This document shows positions 1 to 9,058 of a DNA stretch of 64,000 nt, piece by piece. The notes under the pieces were generated by a model. That model saw only the letters and a list, made by a program, of their open reading frames with translations. It was not told the origin of the DNA and ran no database searches. Within the stretch, counting starts at the first letter, position 1. Every line of letters starts with the position of its first letter. The stretch covers positions 558,001 through 622,000 of the forward strand of contig CABFPG010000003.1 in NCBI GenBank assembly GCA_902141825.1, read 5' to 3'. Source of the DNA: Thalassocella blandensis. Lineage in GTDB: Bacteria > Pseudomonadota > Gammaproteobacteria > Pseudomonadales > Cellvibrionaceae. The translations under genes were made by a program, and so were the position numbers.

Positions 1-1061
1 CGTGCCAGAGTATAGTCTTCGGTCACGATGGATTCTGTATGCTGCGAACTGTATTGATTAATATGGGTTATGGCCTCATCGATATCCGCCACCACTTTAA
101 TAGACAATACGGGCGCAAGATATTCGGTTGACCAGTCCTCTTCACTTGCCTCATTGGCCGTAATAATAGCGCGTGTCTTACTGCAACCACGCAGTTCAAC
201 CTGCTTGTCGGCGTACGCTTGGGCCAGTCTCGGTAGAATTTGGGAAGCGACAGGCTCTGCCACTAACAGCGTTTCCATGGCATTACACACCCCATAACGG
301 TGTGTTTTACTATTTAGAGCGATGTTAAATGCCTTGTCCAGATCGGCCTTTGCATCAATATACACATGGCAAATACCATCAAGGTGCTTGATAACACTCA
401 CTTTGGCATCCTGTGAAATCCGCTCTATCAACCCTTTTCCACCGCGAGGCACAATCACGTCGACATATTGTGGCATGGTGATGAGTTCACCCACGGCTTC
501 TCGATCTGTAGTCTCAATCACCTGTACTGCCTGTGGATGCAATCCCGCCTTTACCAGCCCTTGCTCTATGCACTTGGCAATCGCCTGATTGGAGTGGATG
601 GCTTCTTTACCACCGCGCAAAATCGTGGCATTTCCGGATTTCAAACACAAACTGGCCGCATCGATCGTCACATTTGGACGCGACTCATAGATAATGCCCA
701 CCACACCGAGCGGCACTCGCATTTTGCCAACCTGTATACCGCTTGGACGATATTTCAAATCGGTAATTTCACCGCAGGGGTCTGGCAGTGCCGCAACTTG
801 CTGCAGCCCTTCGATCATCCCGTCGATGCGTGCCGGTGTTAGCTCCAAACGATCAAGCAATGCGGCATCCAGCCCAACCGCTCGGCCCTGCTCCAGATCC
901 CGAGCATTCTCTCTTGTGATTTCATCACGAGCAGTATCGATTGCCTCGGCAATAGCCAGCAACGCATTATTTTTCATGCCGGTGTTAGCACTGAGCATGG
1001 CACGAGAAGCTGCACGAGCCTGCTGGCCCAGCGTCTGCATATATTCTTTTACGGAAGTCAT
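1..1061 (-). CDS. proA: Gamma-glutamyl phosphate reductase, 3' end cut by window edge
   Basis: NADPH-dependent reduction of L-glutamyl-5-phosphate to glutamate semialdehyde, the second step of proline synthesis in the cytoplasm. Reading the minus strand from the ATG at 1061 gives an uninterrupted frame of about 353 residues out of a usual ~418. It starts [20 protein letters not shown] and contains the family's YESRPNVT segment, the PRGGKGLI segment and the catalytic-cysteine motif [11 protein letters not shown]. The C-terminal ~65 residues lie beyond position 1. No proB is visible on this side. The next gene upstream (1165-2190) is on the same strand but functionally unrelated and about 100 bp away. 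The family assignment is secure. Confidence 0.96.
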   Translation of the reverse strand, partial: MTSVKEYMQTLGQQARAASRAMLSANTGMKNNALLAIAEAIDTARDEITRENARDLEQGRAVGLDAALLDRLELTPARIDGMIEGLQQVAALPDPCGEITDLKYRPSGIQVGKMRVPLGVVGIIYESRPNVTIDAASLCLKSGNATILRGGKEAIHSNQAIAKCIEQGLVKAGLHPQAVQVIETTDREAVGELITMPQYVDVIVPRGGKGLIERISQDAKVSVIKHLDGICHVYIDAKADLDKAFNIALNSKTHRYGVCNAMETLLVAEPVASQILPRLAQAYADKQVELRGCSKTRAIITANEASEEDWSTEYLAPVLSIKVVADIDEAITHINQYSSQHTESIVTEDYTLA

Positions 1062-1164
1062 GATGTCTTTACTGATCCTTACCGGTCCCCAGGGCACAAA
1101 AAGGGGCATTATAACGAATTACATGCAGTCTAACATGCAAACAGTTAGACTGCTTAATGACGGA

Positions 1165-2190
1165 TCACGCCTCGGGATCAACGGTAAAGGAATCGCCCAG
1201 AATGGAGGCTGCGCCGGGGGCGACGTGGAAGTATTTTTGCGCGTAAGCAATGCGATCATCAATAGACATGCGCTGTGGAGATTTCAAGCGCTCAACACTT
1301 TGCAACCGGGGCAAAAGCCCCTGATTATTGGCGAGCTGAATCGACAAACCCGGACGAGCATTGAGCTCCAGCAACATGGGACCGCGGTTCTGATCGATCA
1401 CCAGATCCACACCAAGGTACCCCAATCCACTCATATCCGAACAAGCGCAGGCTAAGTGCAGCAGGCGATCCCAGCTCGGCAGTGCCAACTCAAACAGATC
1501 CTGCCCGGTGTCCGGGTGGTAGCGCACGGGATGGTCGTTCTGCACAGCATTTACGGCTTTGCCTTCAGAGATACTCAAACCAACACCCACAGCTCCTTGG
1601 TGCAAGTTCGCCTTGCCGTTGGAAGCCGCACAGGATAAGCGCATCATCGCCATGACAGGAATTCCGCGAAACACAATAACGCGGATGTCCGGTACGCCTT
1701 CATAGCTGAATTTAGTGAGGGCTTCTTCCACCACAATACGGGTTTCCAGCACCGCCACATCGGTGGCTCCGCCCAGTGAAAACAGCCCCGCCAGAATATT
1801 GGACGTATGACGCTGAACATCTTCACGCTCAATCACTTGCTGATTGGATTTTATGTATTTGCCTTCATCATTTTTGCCGGCGACAACCATGATGCCTTTA
1901 CCACCCGACCCTTTGGCAGGTTTAATACAGAAGGCTGGATGGTCTTGCACGATATCGTGAATAGAGGCCACATCGTGCTGACTGGAAATTACGCCTATTA
2001 GCTCCGGCACTGTTACCCCATGCTCCAGCGCCAGCTTTTTAGTTTTAAGCTTGTCGTCCACCAGAGGAAACAGCGAGCGCGGGTTATAGCGACCGATATA
2101 GGAATAATTGCGACGGTTCATTCCCATAATGCCAAGCTGTGAAAGCTCGGCAAAGTTTTTAAGAAACGGGATATGTGACAACAGACCCAT
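1165..2190 (-). CDS. RimK-related alpha-L-glutamate ligase-like protein (ATP-grasp)
   Basis: A 341-residue ATP-grasp protein of the RimK-related glutamate-ligase group. Such enzymes form amide bonds to an amino acid with ATP; the substrate of this subgroup is not established. Visible signatures are the glycine-rich nucleotide loop KPAKGSGGKGIMVV (about residues 90-103), the metal-binding strand GVDLVID, and the closing LLELNARPGLSIQ motif near residues 273-285. The ATG overlaps the TAA of the upstream membrane-protein gene by one base (TAATG), so translation is probably coupled. It is the last gene of a three-gene set with a retropepsin-like lipoprotein and an inactive-transglutaminase membrane protein, an arrangement known in other proteobacteria. 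The role in this organism is inferred only from that association. Confidence 0.88.
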   Translation of the reverse strand: MGLLSHIPFLKNFAELSQLGIMGMNRRNYSYIGRYNPRSLFPLVDDKLKTKKLALEHGVTVPELIGVISSQHDVASIHDIVQDHPAFCIKPAKGSGGKGIMVVAGKNDEGKYIKSNQQVIEREDVQRHTSNILAGLFSLGGATDVAVLETRIVVEEALTKFSYEGVPDIRVIVFRGIPVMAMMRLSCAASNGKANLHQGAVGVGLSISEGKAVNAVQNDHPVRYHPDTGQDLFELALPSWDRLLHLACACSDMSGLGYLGVDLVIDQNRGPMLLELNARPGLSIQLANNQGLLPRLQSVERLKSPQRMSIDDRIAYAQKYFHVAPGAASILGDSFTVDPEA

Positions 2191-3728
2191 TAATTATTAC
2201 CGGAAGTTTGACTGGCGTGATCTTGCAGCGGTTTAAATCTACGCAATTCGGAAATACGATATCCCGTATAACTCCCCATCATCAATACCAGCGCCATCAG
2301 CACCAGCTGCAGGCCGAGGAAGTTGAAGGTCAGATGGCGAACCAGCTCATTGGTCATCAACATGTAAGCAATAAGCGCTACGAACAGTGATCCACCGGAC
2401 TGTTTAAACACTTCTTGCGCCCCTTCTTCTTCCCACAGAATCGACATCCTTTCGATAGTCCAGCTAAGAATAATCATCGGGAAGAAGGTAATTTTCAAGC
2501 CTTCTGTCAGTCCCAACTGATAGGCGATCACCGACAAGATCGCGATGAGAATAATCACTGTAATAATTACCGCGGATATCCTCGCCACCAGCAATAAATT
2601 GAGCTTTGACAGATAACTTCGAATCATTAAGCCGATAGCCAGGATGGAGATAAACCCGACTAAGCCCACCATCAGCTTGGTCTGGATAAATGCCATTGCA
2701 ATCAACACGGGCATGAATGTGCCGGATGTGCGTAAACCGATAAAGATGCGTAAAAAGACCACCACCAGAACGCCAACCGGGATCAGCAAAATACCTTTAA
2801 ACAGTGTTTGCTCTTCAAGTGGCAGACTGTGAATGGATAAATCCAGTAACGAGGACTCCTGAAAGGCTTCCAGTTCTTGCGTTTCATTAATGGGCAATTC
2901 CTGTTCGATCATGGAAAACATCACCCGGGAACGGGTGCCACCCAACAGGTCCAGCAAAGGCTGAGAATTGTACTCCCACAATAACAAGCGGTCGCGCTTA
3001 CGCAGTTGACCAGTGCTGGGGTTGAACAGCTTGTAACTGCCATCGGCAGCAAACACCTGTAAATAACTCACCAAGTGCTGACGGCGACGCCCGTCCTCCA
3101 GATTCAGTGCCAGAACCTCTCGCGCCGGAACTTTTGCTTCTTGCAGAAGTTTTACCAGCCAGACAATGCGCGATGTATCCTGCAACAGATATTGTTCACG
3201 CTGCGTTTGCGTATTAAATTCTTGAATCAGCTCATGCGTGAGCGTATAGGCATCGGCCGATCTTTCCAGCGCTTCATCTAACAAGGCTTTTGCCGCCGTC
3301 ACATAAGGCCCTTCATCGTCCATACTTTCCAGCGCTGGCGCCTCACTGAAACCGCTGGTTTTCCACTGACTGTTATCAACCATCATGTCGACGCGGTAAT
3401 ACAGTGTCTGCGGGCCCTCTGCATTGCGAATGGACCACTGGGCACGGCGGCCTTCGGGGTCTTCCAGATAGGCCAGGCCATAACCCGCACTTGCCGTATG
3501 CTCTGCCATACGCATAAACCCTGGCTGCGTATCTGGAATGGCAAAGGACACTTTGACCGGCTCACTGCGCGCCTGGAATTCAATTTTTGCTTCTATTGAC
3601 CACACGAGCCGCTTCTCCCCGGGCAACCAGGGTACGTTAAACGCATAGTGTCGATAGAGACTGAGGGAAACGCCACCTATGACCAGGATGGCAATAAACA
3701 GGTAAAAAGGCTGACGAGATAGTTTCAC
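2190..3728 (-). CDS. Inactive transglutaminase-like protein fused to 7TM C-terminal domain
   Basis: A 512-residue inner-membrane protein. There is one N-terminal membrane segment (about residues 8-25) and a large periplasmic part resembling a transglutaminase fold without an obvious Cys-His-Asp triad. A cluster of hydrophobic helices follows from about residue 315 to 495 (for example LLIPVGVLVVVFLRIFIGL), matching the inactive transglutaminase/7TM family. The start is a GTG at 3728 that overlaps the TAG of the upstream lipoprotein gene by one base. Its own TAA overlaps the ATG of the ATP-grasp gene. The tight coupling implies that the three products work together at the membrane, probably recognising or presenting the peptide acted on by the ligase; this is an inference. 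Confidence 0.87.
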   Translation of the reverse strand: MKLSRQPFYLFIAILVIGGVSLSLYRHYAFNVPWLPGEKRLVWSIEAKIEFQARSEPVKVSFAIPDTQPGFMRMAEHTASAGYGLAYLEDPEGRRAQWSIRNAEGPQTLYYRVDMMVDNSQWKTSGFSEAPALESMDDEGPYVTAAKALLDEALERSADAYTLTHELIQEFNTQTQREQYLLQDTSRIVWLVKLLQEAKVPAREVLALNLEDGRRRQHLVSYLQVFAADGSYKLFNPSTGQLRKRDRLLLWEYNSQPLLDLLGGTRSRVMFSMIEQELPINETQELEAFQESSLLDLSIHSLPLEEQTLFKGILLIPVGVLVVVFLRIFIGLRTSGTFMPVLIAMAFIQTKLMVGLVGFISILAIGLMIRSYLSKLNLLLVARISAVIITVIILIAILSVIAYQLGLTEGLKITFFPMIILSWTIERMSILWEEEGAQEVFKQSGGSLFVALIAYMLMTNELVRHLTFNFLGLQLVLMALVLMMGSYTGYRISELRRFKPLQDHASQTSGNN

Positions 3729-4513
3729 TATTCTGCTTCCACTTCTGCTAACGCTTTAAGTTTTGGGTCACGCTTGCGAGTGAATTTTCTTGCGACATCA
3801 ACCAGGGCAATGTCTCGCAGGAAACTACGCCCTAAAAGAATGGGGTACAACATATCGGAACGGTCCGTCAGGGTAAATTCAGTTTCTTCTTTTAACTCGC
3901 CCAATTGTACGTTTAATTTCACTACAGGGCGTTTTTCCAAGCCTTCAACGCCGGCCTGGCGAATTTTCACAGTGCGCTCCAGCGGCGCTTCCATATTGAT
4001 AAGTTCTTCATCCATCATTAAGGCAAATCGAACCCAGCTCTCGCCGTTGCGCTCAAAGCGCTGAATATTCTGGGCGTGTAAAGAGGAGGATTTTGCTCCT
4101 GTATCAATGCGGGACTTTAAATATGTTTTTACTTCTTCAATCCAGATGTATTCCACTCGGCCAAGAATCGCTTTACCCTGCGCGACAGTTTTCTCCCGTG
4201 CTTGACGGTGAATTTTCTCTTCAACAGCCGGTTTCACTTTTGCCATTTCAATGGCAACCTGCTCACGCTTTTCCATCGCTTTACTGATACCGGCAATTTC
4301 CACTTGCACATTATTCAAATAGCGCAACATTTCGTCTTGAGTGGAAGCCAGTGACTCCAATCGATCCGCGTGCTCTTGTAATTGTTGCTGTTGAGTTTGT
4401 AATAATTCCAAACTTGGATTGACGACAACTTCGCTTTGCTCTTGCTTATTGGAGAACGTGCAAGCTGTCAACGATGTAAAAGACAGCACACATATGAGGG
4501 GCAACAATCTCAT
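3728..4513 (-). CDS. Retropepsin-like ('ATP-dependent zinc protease'/RimK-associated) lipoprotein
   Basis: A 261-residue predicted lipoprotein. From the ATG at 4513 it begins MRLLPLICVLSFTSLTAC, a signal peptide with a lipobox ending at Cys18. A coiled-coil-like Gln/Glu-rich stretch follows, then a C-terminal retropepsin-like domain with the SRIDTGAKSSSLHA motif (D-T-G) and PILLGRSFLRDIA. The family is often annotated as putative ATP-dependent zinc protease although the fold is that of aspartic proteases. I chose ATG 4513 over the in-frame TTG at 4540 because it gives the signal peptide directly and has AGGATAGG just upstream. It is the first gene of the ligase/transglutaminase set. Confidence 0.85.
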   Translation of the reverse strand: MRLLPLICVLSFTSLTACTFSNKQEQSEVVVNPSLELLQTQQQQLQEHADRLESLASTQDEMLRYLNNVQVEIAGISKAMEKREQVAIEMAKVKPAVEEKIHRQAREKTVAQGKAILGRVEYIWIEEVKTYLKSRIDTGAKSSSLHAQNIQRFERNGESWVRFALMMDEELINMEAPLERTVKIRQAGVEGLEKRPVVKLNVQLGELKEETEFTLTDRSDMLYPILLGRSFLRDIALVDVARKFTRKRDPKLKALAEVEAE

Positions 4514-4960
4514 GTACAGCAACCTATCCTGATTTCTCAAGTAATGTCTATTCTAGATGATATTTATATTGGTCAACATATTGGTCAACTCAAATACTCG
4601 CGACTGGGCGAGCAAAAGTTGTTTTCGGCGCAACACTTTTACGCAGATATACTTAAACGAAGAAGTTGAGATTTTAATCAACGTTCCCGGCTAACCGCGG
4701 GTTAACAATCACAATCAGTGCCAGCTTGGCAGCCTATGCGTTAAAAAGGCCAACAAGATAAAGGCAAAGCGCTGTATTCGCAATGCACTGGGCAGCAATT
4801 TAGCCAACTTTTGCAGCATCCCGCAAAAAACATTGTACATCTGCCAAGGTTGGTTTCCTAATGGGGGGCTAAAAATAGCGACATTGAACGTTAAATAGAA
4901 CTTTAAACAGCTGGCGTCCTCTGGTTAAATAGCCCAGCTTTAACCTGGGGCAAATGAGAT
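4514..4960. other. Intergenic region between divergent genes
   Basis: About 450 bp between the minus-strand lipoprotein gene and the plus-strand HAD gene. It should hold both promoters. I see no convincing gene, tRNA or terminator; the only structure is a short GC-rich inverted stretch around 4688-4703. Confidence 0.5.
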
Positions 4961-5614
4961 ATGGCTGTTGAAGGTATAATTTTTGACCACGATGGTACGC
5001 TCGTGGATTCGGAATACATTCACTTCACCATCTGGCAACGCCTGCTCGAAGAGTTTTCCATCTCGTTTACTCAGGACGAATACCTCACCCACTATATTGG
5101 TGTGCCAACCCTCCAGGCAGCTCGGCATATTATCGATACCTACTCGCTGGATTTAAGCGCTGAGAAACTGTACGAAAAAAATTTCAGCCTCACAATGAAG
5201 ACACTGGGGAATGAACCCGCCCCATTAATGCCCGGGGTGGAGCAGGTTCTGGATCACTGTCGCGCCGCCGGCGTTCGCATCGCCATCGCCAGTGGCGCCA
5301 GTCGCAGCGAAATATTCACATCCATCCTTGGGCATACCTGCCTCAACAATATCAATCTTGTGTCCTGTCGCGAGGACGTGCCTCGCAACAAACCAGCGCC
5401 CGATGTTTATTTGCTGGCGCTCAGTAAATTGGCGCTCAACTCAACTCAATGTGTGGCGATAGAAGACTCCCAGAACGGTGTAAAGTCTGCAGTTGCCGCC
5501 GGACTCCACTGCATTGCCGTGCCTAACGAATTTTCTCATTCGCAGGATTTCAGACAGGCGCACTTTGTTGCAGATAACCTTTTACACGCCTGGGAATATC
5601 TCCAGACACTTTAA
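4961..5614 (+). CDS. HAD-superfamily hydrolase, beta-phosphoglucomutase/phosphatase-like
   Basis: A 217-residue cytoplasmic HAD hydrolase of subfamily IA. Motif I is IIFDHDGTLVDSE (nucleophile Asp and acid/base Asp near residues 9-11), motif II is IAIASGAS near residue 110, motif III includes the lysine in PRNKPAPDVY, and motif IV is VAIEDSQNG. A helical cap lies between motifs I and II. These enzymes dephosphorylate or isomerise small sugar phosphates; the exact substrate cannot be read from sequence. It stands alone after a long intergenic region and is followed by an unrelated envelope-protein gene. Confidence 0.88.
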   Translation: MAVEGIIFDHDGTLVDSEYIHFTIWQRLLEEFSISFTQDEYLTHYIGVPTLQAARHIIDTYSLDLSAEKLYEKNFSLTMKTLGNEPAPLMPGVEQVLDHCRAAGVRIAIASGASRSEIFTSILGHTCLNNINLVSCREDVPRNKPAPDVYLLALSKLALNSTQCVAIEDSQNGVKSAVAAGLHCIAVPNEFSHSQDFRQAHFVADNLLHAWEYLQTL

Positions 5615-5723
5615 TCGGAAAGTTCAGCACCGGTTCAGCTTCATCCCGCTAAGCTACGCCTATATTCTGGCAAAACCACCTGTTTCGGGGACCCAGATTT
5701 GCAAGTCATGCAGGAGAAAAGCA

Positions 5724-6260
5724 ATGAACAGATCTTCAGTATATTTGGCTGTAGCGGCACTTACCTTGGGTACGGGCGCACAAGCAGACTCTTATCATAA
5801 CGACGCCTATGATTATGCCCGCGTGACTCACGTCTCTCCGGTCTATGAGCAGGTAGAGCACCGTGTTCCACGCGAAGAGTGCTGGATGGAAACCGTCGAG
5901 GTAAATCAACCGCGCAATAACCACGCTGCGGGGACAATTGTCGGAGGTGTTTTGGGTGGCGCCGTAGGTCATGCCGTGGGACACGGCCATAAAAACCGCA
6001 AAGTCAGCACCGCACTGGGCGCCATTGTCGGCATGTCGATTGGCAATCAGGTCAGCCAACGCCATCAGGATCGTCATGCCAGTGTGCGCTATGAAGAATT
6101 TCAGCGCTGTGAGACTCGCTACACCACCGAATACTCCGAGCGCTTAGCCGGATATGACGTGAGTTATCAGTATCTGGGCCAGCGTTATACCACTCGCATG
6201 CAACATGATCCGGGTGATCGCATACGTGTCGCGGTGAATGTACGCCCTGTGGGCCGATAG
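5724..6260 (+). CDS. Glycine-zipper 2TM-domain envelope protein
   Basis: A 178-residue exported protein. The start at 5724 is set by the AGGAGA ribosome-binding site at 5711-5716 and by the signal peptide that follows (MNRSSVYLAVAALTLGTGAQA). A glycine-zipper membrane hairpin (AAGTIVGGVLGGAVGHAVGH, then ALGAIVGMSIGNQVSQ) spans about residues 75-115, as in Rickettsia 17-kDa-antigen/SlyB-like proteins. The rest is rich in Tyr, His and Arg. Such proteins sit in the outer membrane or periplasm and are often stress responsive. No operon partner is evident. The frame remains open upstream of 5724, but that extension lacks a signal sequence and is not used. Confidence 0.85.
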   Translation: MNRSSVYLAVAALTLGTGAQADSYHNDAYDYARVTHVSPVYEQVEHRVPREECWMETVEVNQPRNNHAAGTIVGGVLGGAVGHAVGHGHKNRKVSTALGAIVGMSIGNQVSQRHQDRHASVRYEEFQRCETRYTTEYSERLAGYDVSYQYLGQRYTTRMQHDPGDRIRVAVNVRPVGR

Positions 6261-6387
6261 TCCGAGTTGGGATTACTCGAGATTAAGCACCCCATCGGTA
6301 GCATAAGCATCACACATAAATAGCCCGGTAAATTGGCGAAAAAATCAAGGCAGCACCTTCAGCGTCCCCGACACTGTTCGGTAGAAA

Positions 6388-6409
6388 GCGGTGGAACGCC
6401 GCATTTTTT
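6388..6409 (+). terminator. Possible intrinsic terminator
   Basis: A short stem GCGGT/GCCGC with a 5-base loop, followed by A and six T residues. It lies about 130 bp after the glycine-zipper gene. The stem is short, so confidence is modest. Confidence 0.4.
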
Positions 6410-6451
6410 AACAATCCGGGCTGGAATCCTAAAATTTCAGACGAACATGGC

Positions 6452-6480
6452 TTAGAATAGACCTACAGGAATCGTATAAA
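6452..6480 (+). promoter_or_regulatory. Candidate sigma-70 promoter for the PepSY/two-component genes
   Basis: TTAGAA, 17 bases, TATAAA, ending 32 bp before the start of the PepSY-like gene. Spacing is ideal and the -10 box is good; the -35 box is weak. Confidence 0.4.
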
Positions 6481-6512
6481 CTTTCATTAATGGTTACGAG
6501 AAGACAAACTTT

Positions 6513-6857
6513 ATGAGTATTCAACACATTGCTTTACATGCCGCAGCTCACTTGAGAATGACCTCGAGGACCGCACGCAGAGCTATGTTGAGCTTCCTGG
6601 TAACTATTGTGGGTATATTCACTTCTGTGAGTGTTCTTCCAGCTTATGCGGATTTAGACCGCAACAGCAGCCAGCTTCGTCGTGATGAACAGAGAAACTA
6701 TAAAAACGACGCTGGATCAGCAGCAGCCAAAGCACAGGCACAACATGGCGGAAAAGTGCTGAATGTCAGCAAAAGTACCGTCAACGGTCGCACTGTGTAT
6801 CGGGTCAAATTACTGCTGGATTCCGGTCGCATTAAAATTGTCACCATACCGGAGTAG
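6513..6857 (+). CDS. PepSY-like small exported protein upstream of a two-component system
   Basis: A 114-residue protein. The N-terminus contains a hydrophobic signal segment (MLSFLVTIVGIFTSVSVLPAYA) preceded by a basic stretch, and the mature part ends in a PepSY-like unit (AAAKAQAQHGGKVLNVSK, then VYRVKLLLDSGRIKIVTI). An alternative start is the internal methionine of MTSRTARRAM, which would give a more usual signal peptide. It lies about 60 bp before the response regulator and probably shares its transcript. PepSY proteins next to PhoP/QseB-type systems are often targets or periplasmic modulators of the kinase; that role is inferred here. Confidence 0.75.
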   Translation: MSIQHIALHAAAHLRMTSRTARRAMLSFLVTIVGIFTSVSVLPAYADLDRNSSQLRRDEQRNYKNDAGSAAAKAQAQHGGKVLNVSKSTVNGRTVYRVKLLLDSGRIKIVTIPE

Positions 6858-6918
6858 AAAACGGTATTTATGAACTTTATGCATTTAGCTGCGCGGCACT
6901 GACCGTTAAGGAAGAAAC

Positions 6919-7593
6919 ATGCGATTACTCATAATTGAAGATGAACAAGCCATTCGCGAACAACTGTGTGAATATTATCGGAAACAGAACTTCGTGATTG
7001 ATGCCGCTGAAGATGGTGAAGAAGGCAGCTACTTTGCCATGGAGTTTGACTACGATATTGCCATTATTGATATCGGCTTACCGAAAAAAGATGGGATTAC
7101 CATTATCAAGGAAATTCGTGCCGCCAACAAAAAATACCCCGTACTGGTTTTGACAGCGCGGGGCAACTGGCAGGATAAAGTCAGCGGCCTGGAAGCCGGT
7201 GCCGACGACTATCTGGTCAAACCCTTCCACACTGAAGAACTGCGTGCGCGCACCAATGCGCTGATACGCCGCTCAACAGGTAATGCCTCACCCACATTGA
7301 ATTTCGATCCCATCCAGATCGATACCTCAGCCAAGAGTGTCAGTGTGGACGGCAAATCCATCGAACTAACCAGCTTTGAGTACAACACGCTGGAATATTT
7401 AGCGCTGCATGCTGGTGAGCCAATATCCAAAACAGAATTAACCGAACACCTTTATCATCAGGACTACGAACGCGACAGTAATGTGATTGAGGTTTTTGTT
7501 GGGCGGTTACGAAAAAAACTGGACCCGGCCAATACCCTTAAACCCATTAAGACGGTGCGCGGTCAGGGGTATCGCTTTTACGTAGATAACTAG
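6919..7593 (+). CDS. OmpR/PhoP-family response regulator
   Basis: A 224-residue DNA-binding response regulator. The receiver domain has the acidic pair E7/D8, phospho-acceptor Asp51 (IAIIDIGLPKKDG), the conserved Thr in VLTARG and the Lys in YLVKPF. The C-terminal winged helix (from about residue 125) ends with VRGQGYRFYV, typical of the OmpR family. It overlaps nothing but is only 5 bp from the sensor kinase gene, so the two form an operon. The closest described relatives by motif style are the PhoP/QseB type; the stimulus is unknown. Confidence 0.92.
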   Translation: MRLLIIEDEQAIREQLCEYYRKQNFVIDAAEDGEEGSYFAMEFDYDIAIIDIGLPKKDGITIIKEIRAANKKYPVLVLTARGNWQDKVSGLEAGADDYLVKPFHTEELRARTNALIRRSTGNASPTLNFDPIQIDTSAKSVSVDGKSIELTSFEYNTLEYLALHAGEPISKTELTEHLYHQDYERDSNVIEVFVGRLRKKLDPANTLKPIKTVRGQGYRFYVDN

Positions 7594-7598
7594 CCCTG

Positions 7599-9026
7599 AT
7601 GCCAGTATTTTCCGGTACAAAGACTACATTTCGTTTCAAGATTCGCTCAACCTCACTAGCCCGGCGTATATTCCTGGCGTCATCACTGATGATGCCTATT
7701 CTCCTGTGCTTCAGTGGTTATATGCTCGACCGGGCATTTCGGAACAGCCTCTACAATGCGGAAAAAGAATCGCTGCTCGCCCATACGTATTCCATGATGG
7801 GCGTGGCTGAACCAGACGGGGAGTCTCTAATGATTTCGCAGGGCTTGTCAGACCCGCGCTTCAGCACACCCGCTTCTGGACTTTATGCGCAACTGGTACG
7901 CAGTGAAGATCAATACATCGTCTGGCAATCTACATCTCTTAGCGTTTCCCCGGTCAACAGTAAAATTCCTTTTCACGAGGTGGACATCGGTAATCGCGAA
8001 CTTCTCAATATAAAAATTAATGGTACGCGATATTTTATATCCCGCTTTAACACTGTGTGGGAAATCGGCGATGAGGATCAGCAATACCAGTTTGTGATTA
8101 TTCATTCGCAAAAACAGCTGGACCTGGAATTAAAAAGTTATCGTCGATCACTGGCCGTCTGGCTGGGGGGATTAGCCCTACTGTTAATTTTTGTGCAGAC
8201 TGCGATTATTCGCTGGGGTCTGTTACCACTGAATCGCCTGGCTTCCGATATTGGTCAACTTGAAACAGGCCGGATAGACAAACTGGATGAAAGCTACCCT
8301 CAGGAAATTGTTCCTGTGACCCAAAGCATTAATCTCCTATTGGAAAGCGAGCAGAAGCAACAAAAACGCTACAAAAACACCCTGGCAGATTTGGCTCACA
8401 GTTTAAAAACACCATTGTCCGTCATTCGAAGTATTCTCGAATCCGATCAGACACACCATCACTCCCAGTCTCAATCCACGCACTCCCCTGGAAATGAATG
8501 GAAACTCTCGATTGACGAACAGATTGACCGAATGTCGAGCATTGTGAACCATCAGCTAAATCGAGCGTCAGCCAAATCCAAAGCGGCATTTCAGTCCGCG
8601 CTGCCGTTGCAGCCAATGTTTGCTCGAATTGGCGCTGCACTGGAAAAAGTTTATCGAGACAAGCATATCCGTTTTCAAAACAAGGTCGCCGCGAACGCCC
8701 GTTATCCCGCAGAAGAAGGCGATTTAATGGAAGTGTTCGGCAACATTTTGGAAAATGCTTTTAAATACGGTAATTCCGAAGTGTGTGTCACCAGTGAGGT
8801 TGTCGACAAGCATCTTCGAATTTATATCGATGACAACGGTGAAGGTATACCAACAGACTTACATCAGGATATTCTGCTGCGCGGTGCACGCGTGGACACC
8901 AGTTTGCCCGGACAGGGAATTGGATTATCGGTTGCAGCGGACATCATCAGCACCTACGATGGCGGTATTTGTATTGACCAAGCGCCCTCTGGCGGTGCTC
9001 GCTTTATCATAGACCTCCCCCTTTAA
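7599..9026 (+). CDS. PhoQ-like sensor histidine kinase
   Basis: A 475-residue inner-membrane kinase. Membrane segments lie near residues 20-42 and 180-203, flanking a periplasmic sensor of about 140 residues. A HAMP-like linker, the dimerisation/phospho-acceptor helix (LADLAHSLKTPLSV, His267) and the ATPase domain (N box NILENAFKYG, G1 DDNGEGIP, G2 GQGIGLSVA) follow. The SLKTPL form of the H box is the PhoQ type. It is cotranscribed with the response regulator just upstream. Ligand specificity (Mg2+, peptides or another signal) cannot be read from sequence. Confidence 0.9.
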   Translation: MPVFSGTKTTFRFKIRSTSLARRIFLASSLMMPILLCFSGYMLDRAFRNSLYNAEKESLLAHTYSMMGVAEPDGESLMISQGLSDPRFSTPASGLYAQLVRSEDQYIVWQSTSLSVSPVNSKIPFHEVDIGNRELLNIKINGTRYFISRFNTVWEIGDEDQQYQFVIIHSQKQLDLELKSYRRSLAVWLGGLALLLIFVQTAIIRWGLLPLNRLASDIGQLETGRIDKLDESYPQEIVPVTQSINLLLESEQKQQKRYKNTLADLAHSLKTPLSVIRSILESDQTHHHSQSQSTHSPGNEWKLSIDEQIDRMSSIVNHQLNRASAKSKAAFQSALPLQPMFARIGAALEKVYRDKHIRFQNKVAANARYPAEEGDLMEVFGNILENAFKYGNSEVCVTSEVVDKHLRIYIDDNGEGIPTDLHQDILLRGARVDTSLPGQGIGLSVAADIISTYDGGICIDQAPSGGARFIIDLPL

Positions 9027-9058
9027 CTTCCCAACTTCAGATCTCATTGCTACACATT

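Noticed and set aside
694-1455. Plus-strand 253-codon frame over proA and the ATP-grasp gene
   Set aside because: Antisense to two well-supported genes and rich in Ser/Arg with no domain.
4436-4669. Plus-strand frame at the start of the intergenic region near 4.5 kb
   Set aside because: Antisense to the lipoprotein signal sequence and without coding character.
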